From Silene noctiflora (Eukaryota > Streptophyta > Magnoliopsida > Caryophyllales > Caryophyllaceae), in assembly GCA_009801015.1 (NCBI GenBank), contig VHZZ01006105.1, positions 60,487-83,967 of the forward strand: a stretch of 23,481 bases of DNA, written 5' to 3'. A program made the position numbers and the translations under genes. Below the pieces are notes generated by a model. The model ran no database searches. It saw only the letters and a list, made by a program, of their open reading frames with translations, and was not told the DNA's origin. How positions within the stretch are numbered: position 1 is the first letter of the stretch; each line of letters begins with the position of its first letter. Shown in pieces: positions 13,101-20,372 of the stretch.

Positions 13101-13202
13101 GGAATGCTTTCTTTGTGTTTAGCATCTAATGTTTTTGTCCACTCCTAGGAGGATTACAACTCTTGGAATTTCTGGAGATTGCCACCTCCTGATGTCATTT
13201 GA
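1194..13202 (+). CDS. PAH2: Phosphatidate phosphatase, lipin family (PAH2-like), 10 coding exons
   Basis: Mg-dependent phosphatidate phosphatase: phosphatidate to diacylglycerol plus phosphate, acting in the cytosol and at ER membranes. Exons join in frame: 1194-2574, 3393-3949, 4156-4229, 6471-6555, 7281-7367, 7454-7526, 8619-8662, 9920-10048, 10122-10220, 13149-13202. All introns are GT-AG. The product is 860 residues; I recall Arabidopsis PAH1/PAH2 as about 900-930. Residues 1-93 are the N-lipin domain ([33 protein letters not shown]). About 100-460 is a Ser/acidic variable linker; about 461-535 is a conserved block ([18 protein letters not shown]). The HAD core spans about 645-825: DVDGT at 664-668 (D664, D666 catalytic), LSARS at 708-712 and GFGNRDTD at 783-790. 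The start is ATG 1194, giving [10 protein letters not shown]; the frame opens two codons earlier but with GTG. The N-terminus resembles PAH2 more than PAH1 from memory. No frameshift or missing catalytic residue is seen. Confidence 0.95.
2575..3392 (+). other. PAH intron 1
   Basis: 818 bases between donor GTAAGT and acceptor TTTATGCAG, interrupting the codon for residue 461. The sequence is AT-rich. I see no recognisable mobile element or RNA gene in it; short open frames here are chance frames. Confidence 0.8.
4616..4691. repeat. Fold-back repeat in intron 3 (possible Stowaway-like MITE remnant)
   Basis: CCTTCAAATCCAAACA at 4620-4635 is exactly complementary to TGTTTGGATTTGAAGG at 4672-4687, and the match continues imperfectly outward over about 4 more bases on each arm. 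The outer sequence (TA then a CTCCC-like end) recalls Stowaway-type MITEs, but the element is short and no clear target duplication was found. Confidence 0.5.
4846..5009 (+). repeat. Degenerate copy A of the CTATGTTG-type MITE family
   Basis: The stretch has the layout of the family seen best at 10282-10474: GTGTCGG-like motifs flanking a central ATTTTGGCTTAAATGA block. The ends are eroded and no target duplication is visible. Orientation is opposite to the 10282 copy. Boundaries are approximate. Confidence 0.4.
5135..5581. mobile_element. Non-autonomous TIR transposon, 447 bp, in intron 3
   Basis: The element is flanked by a perfect 8-bp direct repeat TAAAAAGA (5127-5134 and 5582-5589). Its ends are inverted repeats of about 27 bp including an exact GTCAAACACTACCT (5148-5161, complement at 5555-5568) with T-rich outer ends. 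The motif ACTACCTAAC recurs inside the left end at 5186, 5219 and 5304, and its complement is at 5552-5561, like subterminal transposase sites. An 8-bp duplication favours hAT, while the GGTTTTT-type end would also fit a Mutator-like MITE. It encodes no transposase. Confidence 0.8.
5888..6289. mobile_element. Tourist/PIF-Harbinger-like MITE, 402 bp, in intron 3
   Basis: Ends GGCTCTGTTTG and CAAACAAAGCC are inverted repeats with one mismatch in 11, flanked by TAA on both sides (5885-5887, 6290-6292). A 3-bp TAA/TTA duplication and a GGC..TGTTTG terminus are typical of Tourist-like elements of the PIF/Harbinger superfamily. The interior is rich in GGTACC, GGTAGCT and AGCTTA motifs in both orientations and holds two hairpins. 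It has no coding capacity. Confidence 0.85.
6140..6195. repeat. Two adjacent palindromes inside the Tourist-like MITE
   Basis: 6140-6160 has arms AATGCTACC and GGTAGCATT around CTA. 6170-6195 is a perfect 26-bp palindrome whose left half is GTAGCTTATTTGC. Together they lie near the middle of the element and would extrude or fold strongly as single strand or RNA. Confidence 0.85.
6556..7280 (+). other. PAH intron 4
   Basis: 725 bases between exon 4 (ends ...FSAIK) and exon 5 (starts ENGYQ). It is AT-rich with a T-rich 3' part. I find no recognisable element in it. Confidence 0.75.
7536..7590. repeat. 27/28-bp tandem duplication just inside intron 6
   Basis: A unit ending GGGATGTAGTATATGTTT occurs twice back to back (7536-7563 and 7564-7590). 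The copies differ by one T and the last base. The repeat starts 9 bases after the intron 6 donor at 7527. It looks recent. Confidence 0.85.
7975..8120 (+). mobile_element. SINE-like sequence in intron 6
   Basis: The order of GGGTCATTAAGAAACAGTCT, GGTAAGGGTGTGTAAATCCG, ACCCCGCAATTTGTGGGAGC and GGGTAATGTTGTT matches, from memory, the body and TTG-type tail of a common plant tRNA-derived SINE group. Pol III boxes are not clearly preserved (a GGTTCTTCAAT at about 7990 might be a worn box B), and no target duplication was identified. Boundaries are approximate. Confidence 0.5.
9156..9212 (+). mobile_element. 5'-truncated SINE with TTG tail in intron 7
   Basis: Fifty-seven bases ending TTTTGGGATTAAGGCTCTG plus six TTG/GTT units are flanked by an exact 11-bp direct repeat AGAATTAAATC (9145-9155 and 9213-9223). 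A target duplication of that length with a (TTG)n tail is the signature of LINE-mediated SINE insertion, and the GGGATTAAGGCT tail motif is familiar from plant SINEs. Only the 3' end was copied. Confidence 0.8.
9454..9648 (-). repeat. Degenerate copy B of the CTATGTTG-type MITE family
   Basis: Starts near CCTTTGATTGGGACTC and ends GATAACATAG, about 195 bp, close to the 193 bp of the best copy. The central block CATAGCCAAAAACATGAA matches the ACCAAAAACATG core of the copy at 10282. No target duplication is seen, so this is an older copy. Confidence 0.45.
10282..10474 (-). mobile_element. hAT-like MITE, 193 bp, in intron 9 (best copy of the CTATGTTG family)
   Basis: The left end CTATGTTGTGCGGACTC and the complement of the right end, CTATGTTGCACAAACTC, match at 13 of 17 bases. 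The flanks are ATCTTGGC (10274-10281) and ATCTTGTC (10475-10482), an 8-bp duplication with one mismatch, as expected for hAT-type insertion. The interior carries GGACATG/CGGACAT motifs and an ATTTTAGACCAAAAACATG core shared with the other copies. It has no coding capacity. Confidence 0.75.
10483..11999 (+). other. Middle of PAH intron 9
   Basis: A pyrimidine-rich, C-rich stretch (about 10590-10900) is followed by mixed AT-rich sequence. Apart from a perfect 25-bp tandem duplication at 11075-11124 I see no recognisable element. Open frames here (for example 10582-10887 on the plus strand, 11414-11697 on the minus strand) show no family signature and look like chance frames. Confidence 0.6.
11075..11124. 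repeat. Perfect 25-bp tandem duplication in intron 9
   Basis: The unit beginning GCCGACGTGCTATTTTC occurs twice without a mismatch at 11075-11099 and 11100-11124. The lack of divergence suggests a recent slippage or repair event. Confidence 0.95.
12000..12180 (+). repeat. Degenerate copy D of the CTATGTTG-type MITE family
   Basis: About 181 bp ending GTTAACATAG. It contains TTTTTTGGTCTAAAATAAAG, the same core as the 10282 copy read on the opposite strand, and TGTCGGACACGTAACC. It is followed by a partial repeat of its own 3' part (GTGAAGTCTCGCAGTAAC at about 12187). No target duplication is seen. Confidence 0.5.
12181..13148 (+). other. 3' part of PAH intron 9
   Basis: About 970 bases up to the acceptor CCTAG before exon 10. 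It contains an A/G-rich run on the plus strand (12590-12690) and a short inverted pair GGGTACCCTGT (12910) / ACAGGGTACTC (13051). Nothing in it is recognisable as a gene or a defined element. Confidence 0.6.
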
Positions 13203-13900
13203 ATGACTGGCATGGACTTCGGGTATAATTATAATTATAGTTATAATTTGTATCTAACCGGAGGGATAAAAAATCTGCTCTATTTTCAACCTTTCAAGGT
13301 ATTTCCTGATCATAAATAAGTTACTGATATAAAGTGCATTTGTGATTTATACCTATGTTTGTTATTGTATCTTATTATCGCATATTGAGATGCACAAAGA
13401 CTTAGAATCCAAAATGATGATATCAATTAAAATATAGGAGTAAAAATTATGAAACATACCGTTCTGGGAGTTTATTTGCAAAACAAATAGAATGATGTGA
13501 CTTTGTAAATCTGCCAAGATTTTTTTTGGTCATATTGAAAGTCAGTTACCTTCCTCAAAAAGTGTGAGCGATGTTGATGAGAAACAGGGAGCGTGAAATT
13601 CCGTAGTTGCTGTAATAAAGGTAATCCTTTGAAATTTGCTCATGGGGTTAATTTGCTTTTGCAGGCTGTTGTGGAATGTCCAGAAATTGGCGACGGCATT
13701 CCTTGTTGGCCATGAGAGTTGTGTGAATGTGGTTATGATGGAAGAAAAAGAAGAATTGTTTGTATCCCACTTCTGTTTTAGCGCGTGTACAGAGAACATA
13801 CAATGAACGGAAAGGGAGGACAAATCCCTATATATATGTTGCATAGAAAAAATGAATGGAACGATTCAGAGAGAAGTTTTTTCAAGATACTCTGGATTTT
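13203..13900 (+). other. PAH 3'-UTR region with a candidate 3'-UTR intron (13299-13663)
   Basis: After the stop, a GT donor (TTCAAG|GTATTT, 13299) and a TTTGCTTTTGCAG acceptor ending at 13663 would remove 365 bases from the trailer. The flanking GC-richer segments (13203-13298, 13664 on) look more exon-like than the AT-rich part between them. AATAAA at 13614 lies inside the candidate intron. The polyadenylation site cannot be fixed from sequence. Confidence 0.35.
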
Positions 13901-14140
13901 GATAGCGTTCTAGGGGAAAATAACCACCATCTCTACACTGAAAATAGCTACAATTGTGATGTATATTAAGTTGGACAGTAGAAAATGCAAAGGTTGGTTG
14001 GGTAAGTTAATGAAGGAATATTTTTGAGACTAAAAGTTACATTAATGATTATGAATTTAATCCGTTCTAATTACGTAGGCCTGTTGTCGTATGACCTTTT
14101 GCTAGGTAGAAAATTTGATTTTTTAAGCGGGTAAGGATAA

Positions 14141-14350
14141 GTGGTGAAACTAAGGAGGGCGCACACGAGTGTTGAAAAAGAAAATTTGAAAAATTTAGTT
14201 AACTTTTTAACCCCTTTTTAAAAAAAAAAATATTATCTATTTGTTTGCCAACACTAAATTTTTTTTGTGTCGCTAATTACAACTCTTTCCTTTTTCTTTT
14301 TCTTTTTTTTTTTGAAAGAAGTTGTTAATTACAACTCTGACTCCACCATC
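14141..14350. repeat. Possible degraded hAT-type MITE
   Basis: GTGGTGAAACTAAGGAGG at the left and the complement of ...CTCTGACTCCACCAT at the right are loosely inverted repeats of the TGGCGGAGCYAGG type seen at many plant hAT ends. TAATTACAACTCT occurs twice near the right end (about 14274 and 14326). No clean target duplication was found, so the call is weak. Confidence 0.3.
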
Positions 14351-15496
14351 AAGATCAAGGATTATTATTGAGTCATCTTAGTAAGATTAACTCATATAGA
14401 GATATTTGAAAAAGATGTGTACGTTAGTTTTCTTATGTCTCCAATTTCCCCTGTACTTCTTTCCGGTAACGTGGTTCATTTACATAGCATCAATTAATGT
14501 TGCTAATTACAATTCTATATTGCTGCGATTAAGAAAAAAACAAAGAGTTAACCTGGCAAAACAAAGAATCAACCTGGCCTACGTGCTTTTTAACACTTGC
14601 AGTTAGGAGACCGACTTACAAGAAGAGAGAAAGTTCCTCTTGATAAAATTTTTTGGCTTGTCGGTGGCTATTCCTCGCGCTGTCATTCTATCCGTCGCAA
14701 GTGAGCCGAACTATTTAGATCTAAGCTCTTCGGCGATTCTGGTAATTGCTGTAGGAGAGACTAGAGTTTAATTGGTCATTTGGTCTATTTGTTTGCAATC
14801 AAGGTTGCCTGTTTCTCCATCAAGCAGCGCAATTACCAAGAAGCGATAGTTCTATATTGATCTGCTCTATATGCAACATTGCCGGTGATATCGATTTCCC
14901 TAATTTGTGGTTATTTGTTTGTTAATTAAGCATACATCTAGTTTAATAAACACCATCAGTGCTTTTCTTGGATTCTCATCTTAAAAACTACTGCTTTTTT
15001 ATTTTTCTTTGTTGGGGGCGGTAATCAATGGCCATTTTTCTACATCTTGATTGGGGTTTGTGATCTTTTTGGTGTTGTTGCATCAGTGCATGCAACCAAT
15101 TGTTTTTGGCAGCGATTGTTAGTTGCTCTGTGTTTCTTCTGGCTTGTGCTTGAGATTCAAGAAAAACGATTACTTTTTGTTCTTATGGTTTCCAATCTTG
15201 TGAAAAGTTTCTCAAATCTTTTACATGGGCGTTTTTTTAAGGATGATGAATGGGATATGATAAAATGTTTTATCACATTATGCAATCAGAGGGATCTCCT
15301 ATTCTTGAAACCAAGGTTTTGAAGGATAATGGTATAGTATTTTCAAACAATATTATTTTGGATTTCTTGCTTGTAAGCTCTCAAGTCTTGTTGTTGGAAT
15401 GAAGTGTAGCTATGACATTAGATCTTTGTCTGGTCTTACAATCACCTTGAATTTAAAAAATTTGGCTGCTTGTGCTTTAAAGGTATGTGAACACGT
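14351..15496. other. Intergenic stretch without a recognised feature
   Basis: About 1.1 kb of AT-rich sequence downstream of the PAH gene. The longest open frame (15047-15322, 91 codons, no ATG before residue-like content) has no recognisable domain and I do not call it a gene. GC content rises at 14640-14720, but no signature was seen there. Confidence 0.5.
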
Positions 15497-15842
15497 GTAG
15501 ATACCCGGTATCTGCACCTTCACAAAAACATCCGATAATGATCAGACTGCAACATGTTTTGATATGCGTGCGTAGATCGGCTATCCATGAGACGGTTTAA
15601 TGCGATGCTCGAACATGAAAAATAATGTCAAAAATGGTTTTATCATGTCATTTGCATTAAAATTAACACTATTTAGATTATGATGCATAATTGTTAAACT
15701 ATTAACGGATTGATTAAGTTTTGAGAAAGAGAGAAGGGAGATACCGTTTTTAGTTTGTTTTTAAGAAAAAACGTAAATGATTAAGTTTCGAGAAAGCGAG
15801 AAGGGAGATAGTATAATACCTGTCTCTTTGAAACCGTTGACT
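15497..15842 (+). repeat. Possible retroelement end with a 33-bp direct repeat
   Basis: TGTAGATACCCGGTATCTGC at about 15497 looks like the start of a plant LTR (from memory) and contains the palindrome GATACCCGGTATC. Further on, a 33-bp unit (TGATTAAGTTTYGAGAAAG...) occurs at 15711-15743 and 15778-15810 with two differences. No matching end or target duplication was found. Confidence 0.3.
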
Positions 15843-17142
15843 GACCCTTGACCGTGCGGAATCCTTACCGGGAGAGGTAGGGGAGTTATATTATTGTTTA
15901 GAGACCTAGTACTCGATCTAGTCAAGGTCACTCGGCTGAGTGCCTGTGGTACTCGACCGAGTGCGGTGTACTCGACCGAGTATGTATCATACTCAGCCGA
16001 GTTGTCCAGTGTCAGCGTGTTATAATATTACGCAGAGGTCGTGGCTTAAATCATTTTCGTAAATCATTTCTTTCATTTCCTCAAAACCTAAAATTAGTTT
16101 CCCTTTCTCTTTCTCCCTCTTCTTTTTTTCACCGCGCCATATTCGAACCCTCTACCTAGAAGACCATCATGGGAGCGGGATTAGCGAGTAAGGATGTAGT
16201 TCTGTTGTCGGTCGATTTAACAAGGTAAGTCGTTACCTCGTCATTGGTATTAGTTATGTTGATAGTTGGTCGTGATAGAATTGCACCATTGGTTGTAGGT
16301 GACGATGGTGATGTCTCGTATACGTTTGAATGGTTGTTGGTGCTTGCGTGAAAATTCGCTAGAGGTAGGATTTTCGTACTCAGTACATTTTGTGTTTGAT
16401 TGTATTGTTGTATTCGGTTGTCATCATGAGTAGGTTTTTGTGATTGTGGTGGTTGAGGTATTGGATCAGATATCGTGAGCCATGTCGGGAGATGGTTTCA
16501 CCCCTTGTTTCGTCCGTCACAAGGGGGATGTGCACATTAATGAGCTTGGGTTCGCTCGTTGTGATGAGCGGGAATTTTGATGTCCAGTGCTGCGGTCTGG
16601 CATCGGCTGGGGTTGGTTATCTGTTGCGATGGGAAGCCGGCTACTCGTTGCGATGAGAGCCATTGGTTACTACGAGTTTGGAGTTGGAGGAGGACGGTAC
16701 TGTTGTGTATACTTGTGGTGTCCTGTTGTACTTTCGTTTTTGTGTTGTTCCTATTCTGTTACTAACCTTGTGTGGTGTTGTGTGTTTTCTGTTTTCTTTT
16801 ATGTGTATGCGGTGATCCATTTGATATTACCGGCAAATGGGGGTGCAGGTAGTCTTATCAGGTGTTGACGTTGCTGGGAGCTTGTCCGGGGCCTTAGAGG
16901 GAGCGTGTCACCACTGAGTTCGCTTAGTTCAGACAATCTTAGCTTTGGTTAATGTTTACGACACTGTAGATTGTTACTTTTGACTTAGTCTTGTATCAAC
17001 ATTTAAAAGTTTATACTATAAAGTTTTATTTGTTATTTCATTGTCTATTTGATATATACTACCTCGAGTAACCGAGATGGTAACGCCCTCATTTGCTTGG
17101 GAAGGTCTTGCTTAATGCTCTTTGGTAAATGAGGGTGTTACA
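15843..17142. mobile_element. LTR-retrotransposon LTR, end at 17142
   Basis: The stretch ends ...GAGGGTGTTACA at 17142. Its last 130 bases, read in reverse complement, align by eye with the sequence starting TGTAACACCCCCATTT at 22478; both share CATCTC(G/A)GTT and a CGAGG block. It also holds five regularly spaced palindromes (15911-16002), a CT-rich leader-like segment (16070-16120) and a GGTAAGT donor-like site (16224). No polyprotein domain is visible, so it may be a solo or truncated LTR. Orientation is unsettled: TGT...ACA ends fit either direction, while the leader-like segment favours plus. The left boundary is uncertain. Confidence 0.5.
15911..16002. repeat. Five 12-bp palindromes at about 20-bp spacing
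   Basis: Copies of ACTCGACCGAGT or close variants start at 15911, 15930, 15951, 15970 and 15991, giving spacings of 19, 21, 19 and 21. The first copy is the most diverged (ACTCGATCTAGT). Each is a perfect or near-perfect dyad. Confidence 0.9.
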
Positions 17143-18013
17143 GATACTTTTTTTCAGTTCGTTTTTAAGATAAAGCAGATTGGAATAATATAAGCAAAAT
17201 GTGTGGGATTTAGTAAAACTGTGTGTAAAAGTTAACAAAACAAATATGCAAAATTATACTATATGATTCTTATTTTAGGATTGATCAAACACAAGCTATT
17301 AAGGCCTCATTTGTTTCATAGATGAATTAAATTGTTGTGTTAATTAGCAATGCACTGGAGTTTAATTCCTACATTAAAATTCACGTGAATTACAACCGAA
17401 TTGCGAATTGTCGTCGACGTTATTAAAAAAAGACGAACTTGCCCTTATCCTCTCTCTAACTCTAATATCTCTTTTAGTCTTACCATTACCTTCTCTCTAA
17501 CCCCTACCCGCCTCACAACCGCACACCACCACCACCACCCCCCCCCCACCACGCTCCTGCACCGCAGCACCACAACCAACCAACGCAGCACCACCACAGA
17601 CCAACGCAACACCACCCTTTCTCATTTCTCCTCTCAATTTCGTTCTTCTTCATTCTCAAGTAAGAACATGATTCCTTGGTTTTTCTTTTGAATTAGCTTA
17701 TGATTTTATTTTGTATAAATTGATTTTAATTAGGTTAGTAATTTTTGTTTGTCTTGATTTGTGTGAATTCTCGTCTCAAATTCGTTCTTCTTCTTCTTCT
17801 TCATTCTTGTTTCTCTACTCAATTATATTTGTAAGAATTCTTTTTTCTCTTCGAAATTCGGTTTTTAATTATCTCCATTCTCAATTTCATTTGTTTAATT
17901 TTAATTATTGCTGGATTTTTTGTTGTTGTTATTGTTGTCGAAGCATTTGTTTTTGTTGTTATTGTTGTCGAAGCATTTGTTGCTTTTGATGTCGGGTTTA
18001 TTGCAAGGAGGAT
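17143..18013. other. Low-complexity intergenic segment between LTR sequences
   Basis: Contains a (CAC)n/C-run tract (about 17525-17550), CT-rich leader-like sequence (17440-17660), a TTC-rich copy of similar sequence at 17770-17810, and a TTG-rich 30-bp tandem duplication (17925-17984). It resembles an untranslated leader with a donor-like GTAAGA at about 17660, but no coding exon follows. I see no gene. Confidence 0.5.
17925..17984. repeat. 30-bp tandem duplication
   Basis: A unit starting GTTGTTATTGTTGTCGAAGC is repeated at 17925-17954 and 17955-17984, differing only near the last four bases. It is TTG-rich and probably arose by slippage. Confidence 0.85.
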
Positions 18014-18659
18014 TGATAAGTAGTAATTCAGTGTCGTTTTACCCATGCTTTTATCTTGTATTTGACTCGATTTTTTGTGCCTTAACGGTTAAATAGGTCA
18101 TTTTATGTTAATTAGTAATTAGTGGTTTTAATATAATAATTGTGAATAATTGTCATGTTTCATGGAATTCGGTACTGCTTTTGCTCGTTTAACTTTTGTA
18201 GGAAATCGACTTGTGGATTAATTTAAGGGTTTAACGAAGACGGAACTGCAGACGGGTCAATGGGTCATATAAAAGCAAGTGACCGAAGCCAGAAGAAAGT
18301 CAAACAAGAAAGCCATCACAATTTCACAAAACACGACCAAATCCATCACTTCCCTCAAATAAACACCAGTATTCCACCTTCAATCATAATAAGCTTCCCT
18401 GAGTTCTACTATTCATGCTGGCCATAAAAACTGCCAACCTCATTCACCATTACATCCCAATATTCATGAACAACACTCTATACTGACATCGATCCCCTGC
18501 CTCTGCCAATCCTCGAGCAGCAACTCCGCACTCGACGGCATCACCAGAAACCACCAACATCAGACCACCATTCAGTTCGCACTACCGCTACTCCTTAACT
18601 TCGACCACAAAGCAGCCCAGTTTAGCATGACAACCAGCATCAATTCGAGTACCATCGCC
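18014..18659 (+). mobile_element. LTR-like sequence, related to the 1-253 fragment
   Basis: Starts TGATAAGTAGTAATTCAG and has GTTTTACCC at offset 23, as does the minus-strand LTR at 1-253. A TATAAAA box lies at 18268-18274, followed by non-repetitive, more GC-balanced sequence that would be the R/U5 or leader part. It is interrupted at 18660 by a hAT-like element and appears to continue at 19085. No matching LTR end, primer-binding site or coding region was identified. Confidence 0.4.
18268..18274 (+). promoter_or_regulatory. TATA box of the LTR-like sequence
   Basis: TATAAAA about 255 bases after the TGATAAGT terminus, a position plausible for an LTR promoter. It is a short motif in AT-rich DNA and is only suggestive. 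Confidence 0.3.
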
Positions 18660-19084
18660 CAGGGGCGGACCCTAGAGGGGGCCGGGGGTAGATGTATGGA
18701 CTACTTTCTAAAAAATATGAGGTTCGATTCTTGGTAGTTACACTTAAATAATAATTGCTTGATATGATTCAAACCCTGACCATCCAACTAACTCACCAAA
18801 TTGTAAACCATTAAACCACTTACAATTGTTATTATATTAACTCATAAAGTGTATTATATTCTCTATAAAAGAAATATTATTTTTACATTTATTTAAAATT
18901 TAATGTATTTTAGAGAAACTATTATTTTTTGAAAAAAATATATGAAAAGGACCAATTATTTTTTCTTTCTTTTACTTATCTAATAACTAATTTAAGAAAA
19001 AAAATTTAGTTGTATTAAATGCGCGTAAATAACATGTCAAAAAATTTTAGTGCCCTCGGCACTAAATTTCTGGGTCTGTCACTG
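18660..19084. mobile_element. Non-autonomous hAT-like element, 425 bp
   Basis: Ends CAGGGGCGGACCC and (complement of right end) CAGTGACAGACCC match at 10 of 13 bases. Flanks CCATCGCC (18652-18659) and CCATTGCC (19085-19092) form an 8-bp duplication with one mismatch. The CAGGGGCGG-type terminus is common for plant hAT elements. A subterminal hairpin at 19046-19066 has arms TTTAGTGCC and GGCACTAAA. The interior is AT-rich and noncoding. It is inserted within the LTR-like sequence, so it is younger than that host. Confidence 0.8.
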
Positions 19085-19217
19085 CCATTGCCACGCCGAT
19101 ATCGAGTCCGTGATAGCCAACATCACACCCAGCTGTTACCATCATTCCAGCTCCGTTATATGTTCACTTCAATTGCCCAGAACAGTGTTGCACTAGCAGT
19201 TAGATGAAGAGTTTTGT

Positions 19218-19500
19218 GAGCCGGTCACCTGGCTGCCGTCCCAGACCGGTCGAGAAGACGAGACAGATTTTATCCTTTTGCATGGTGTACTCGGCGCCGG
19301 CCTAGCACCCGGACGCCTGCCTCCTTCCTTGCCCATGCTTGAAAGGGAATTCGAGTTCTTTGAGCCGACCGCACGGCTGTCGGCCACACGGCCATGACCA
19401 CACTTAGTAATCATGGCATTTTCTTTGTGATCTCGGTGCCGGTCAAACTACCGGCAGTCGGCAGGCCGGCCCTGAGCCTCAATTCGTTCACCGCTTCTCC
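19218..19500. repeat. GC-rich degenerate tandem repeat, about 143-bp period
   Basis: GAGCCGG...GGCTGCCG at 19218 recurs as GAGCCGA...GGCTGTCGG at 19362, and CTCGGCGCCGG at 19290 recurs as CTCGGTGCCGG at 19432. Offsets are 144 and 142 bases, and half-units alternate every 70-72 bases. GC content is well above the surroundings. Open frames here on either strand show no known domain. Confidence 0.5.
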
Positions 19501-20094
19501 ACCGCTCTAAGCAACCATCAACCATTGGTCATGGTTTGTATTTGATTGGTTAAATCGATTCGGTTTTTGGCTGAGATTGAAGAAAAGAAATGAAGACAAG
19601 TGTAGGGGAAAAGACTATTTTGCCCCCGACTTTAGTAGACGTCGCATTCCATTCGTAAGCGAATGTCGTTCCATTTTTACTTGCCTTTTGGACTCTAAGG
19701 TTGGAAATCCCCAATTGAGAGAGAGCATTTTTTCAGATACAATTGAGACGGCAGATATTTTTGATAGGGGGTATTTTGGTATGGAGGAGTAGGTAGATTA
19801 GAAAAAAAAAACTCTTATTTCCTCCCTTTAATTAGTTTTACGATTTAATCTTTTAGTTATCAAACTAATATTAGTGGCCGGCACCCGGACTACCTCTATT
19901 TACCATTAAAATTTATTTCCAATTAAATAAAACTATTTTAAAGTTGCATAACTCATAAATTTATTTCTAATATATTTTTTTATGCCATATTTTAAAATTA
20001 CGATGAATAAATTATGAGACAAATTCACTACTTCCGCTATTAATATTTTACTTATATTGATTAGTTAGCTAATTGTTCATATATGCTTTCTTTT
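19501..20094. other. Repeat-derived segment without a recognised gene
   Basis: Mixed sequence, then strongly AT-rich from about 19900. A 71-codon frame at 19577-19792 has no recognisable domain. CCGGCACCCGGAC at about 19877 echoes the GC-rich repeat at 19218-19500. No defined element ends were found. Confidence 0.45.
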
Positions 20095-20372
20095 GTTGTT
20101 AGTATTGTTACTTTTATTACATCTGTTATTACTACGGTTACGTTCACTACTCCCGTCGTAATTATTGTTACTTTCACTACTCCCGCCGTAATTATTGTTA
20201 CTTTCACTACAACCGCACGAATATAGATAATTTCACTACTACGGTTGTTGCTTCTATTACTTTCACTACTCCCCTTGATAATATAATTGCTTTGACTATT
20301 CGAATGAGTGATTACTAACATATTATATCAAATGTTAGTACAATTATTTTCACTACTAACATAATTACTTTT
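20095..20372. repeat. Tandem array of a 30-bp unit (TTACTTTCACTAC type)
   Basis: Two nearly identical 30-bp units (20146-20175, 20176-20205; one difference) start ACTACTCCCGTCGTAATTAT. Degenerate copies of TTACTTTYACTAC extend from about 20095 to 20372. On the minus strand the frame stays open and yields repeated KVTIIT-type decapeptides, which follows from a period divisible by three. Confidence 0.8.

Noticed and set aside
13542..13844. 100-codon minus-strand frame
   Set aside because: It overlaps the PAH trailer region and its candidate intron, with no domain and no codon bias visible.
15047..15322. 91-codon hydrophobic frame
   Set aside because: No homology signature, no promoter or splice context. 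Hydrophobicity follows from T-rich DNA.
16444..16868. Overlapping frames of 62-93 codons
   Set aside because: They lie inside LTR sequence in several overlapping frames, with no gag or pol motif.
17303..17330. Harbinger-like end TTAAGGCCTCATTTGTTTC
   Set aside because: No inverted partner end was found downstream in the window.
19193..19414. 73-codon minus-strand frame in the GC-rich repeat
   Set aside because: GC-rich repeats leave frames open by chance. No domain is visible.
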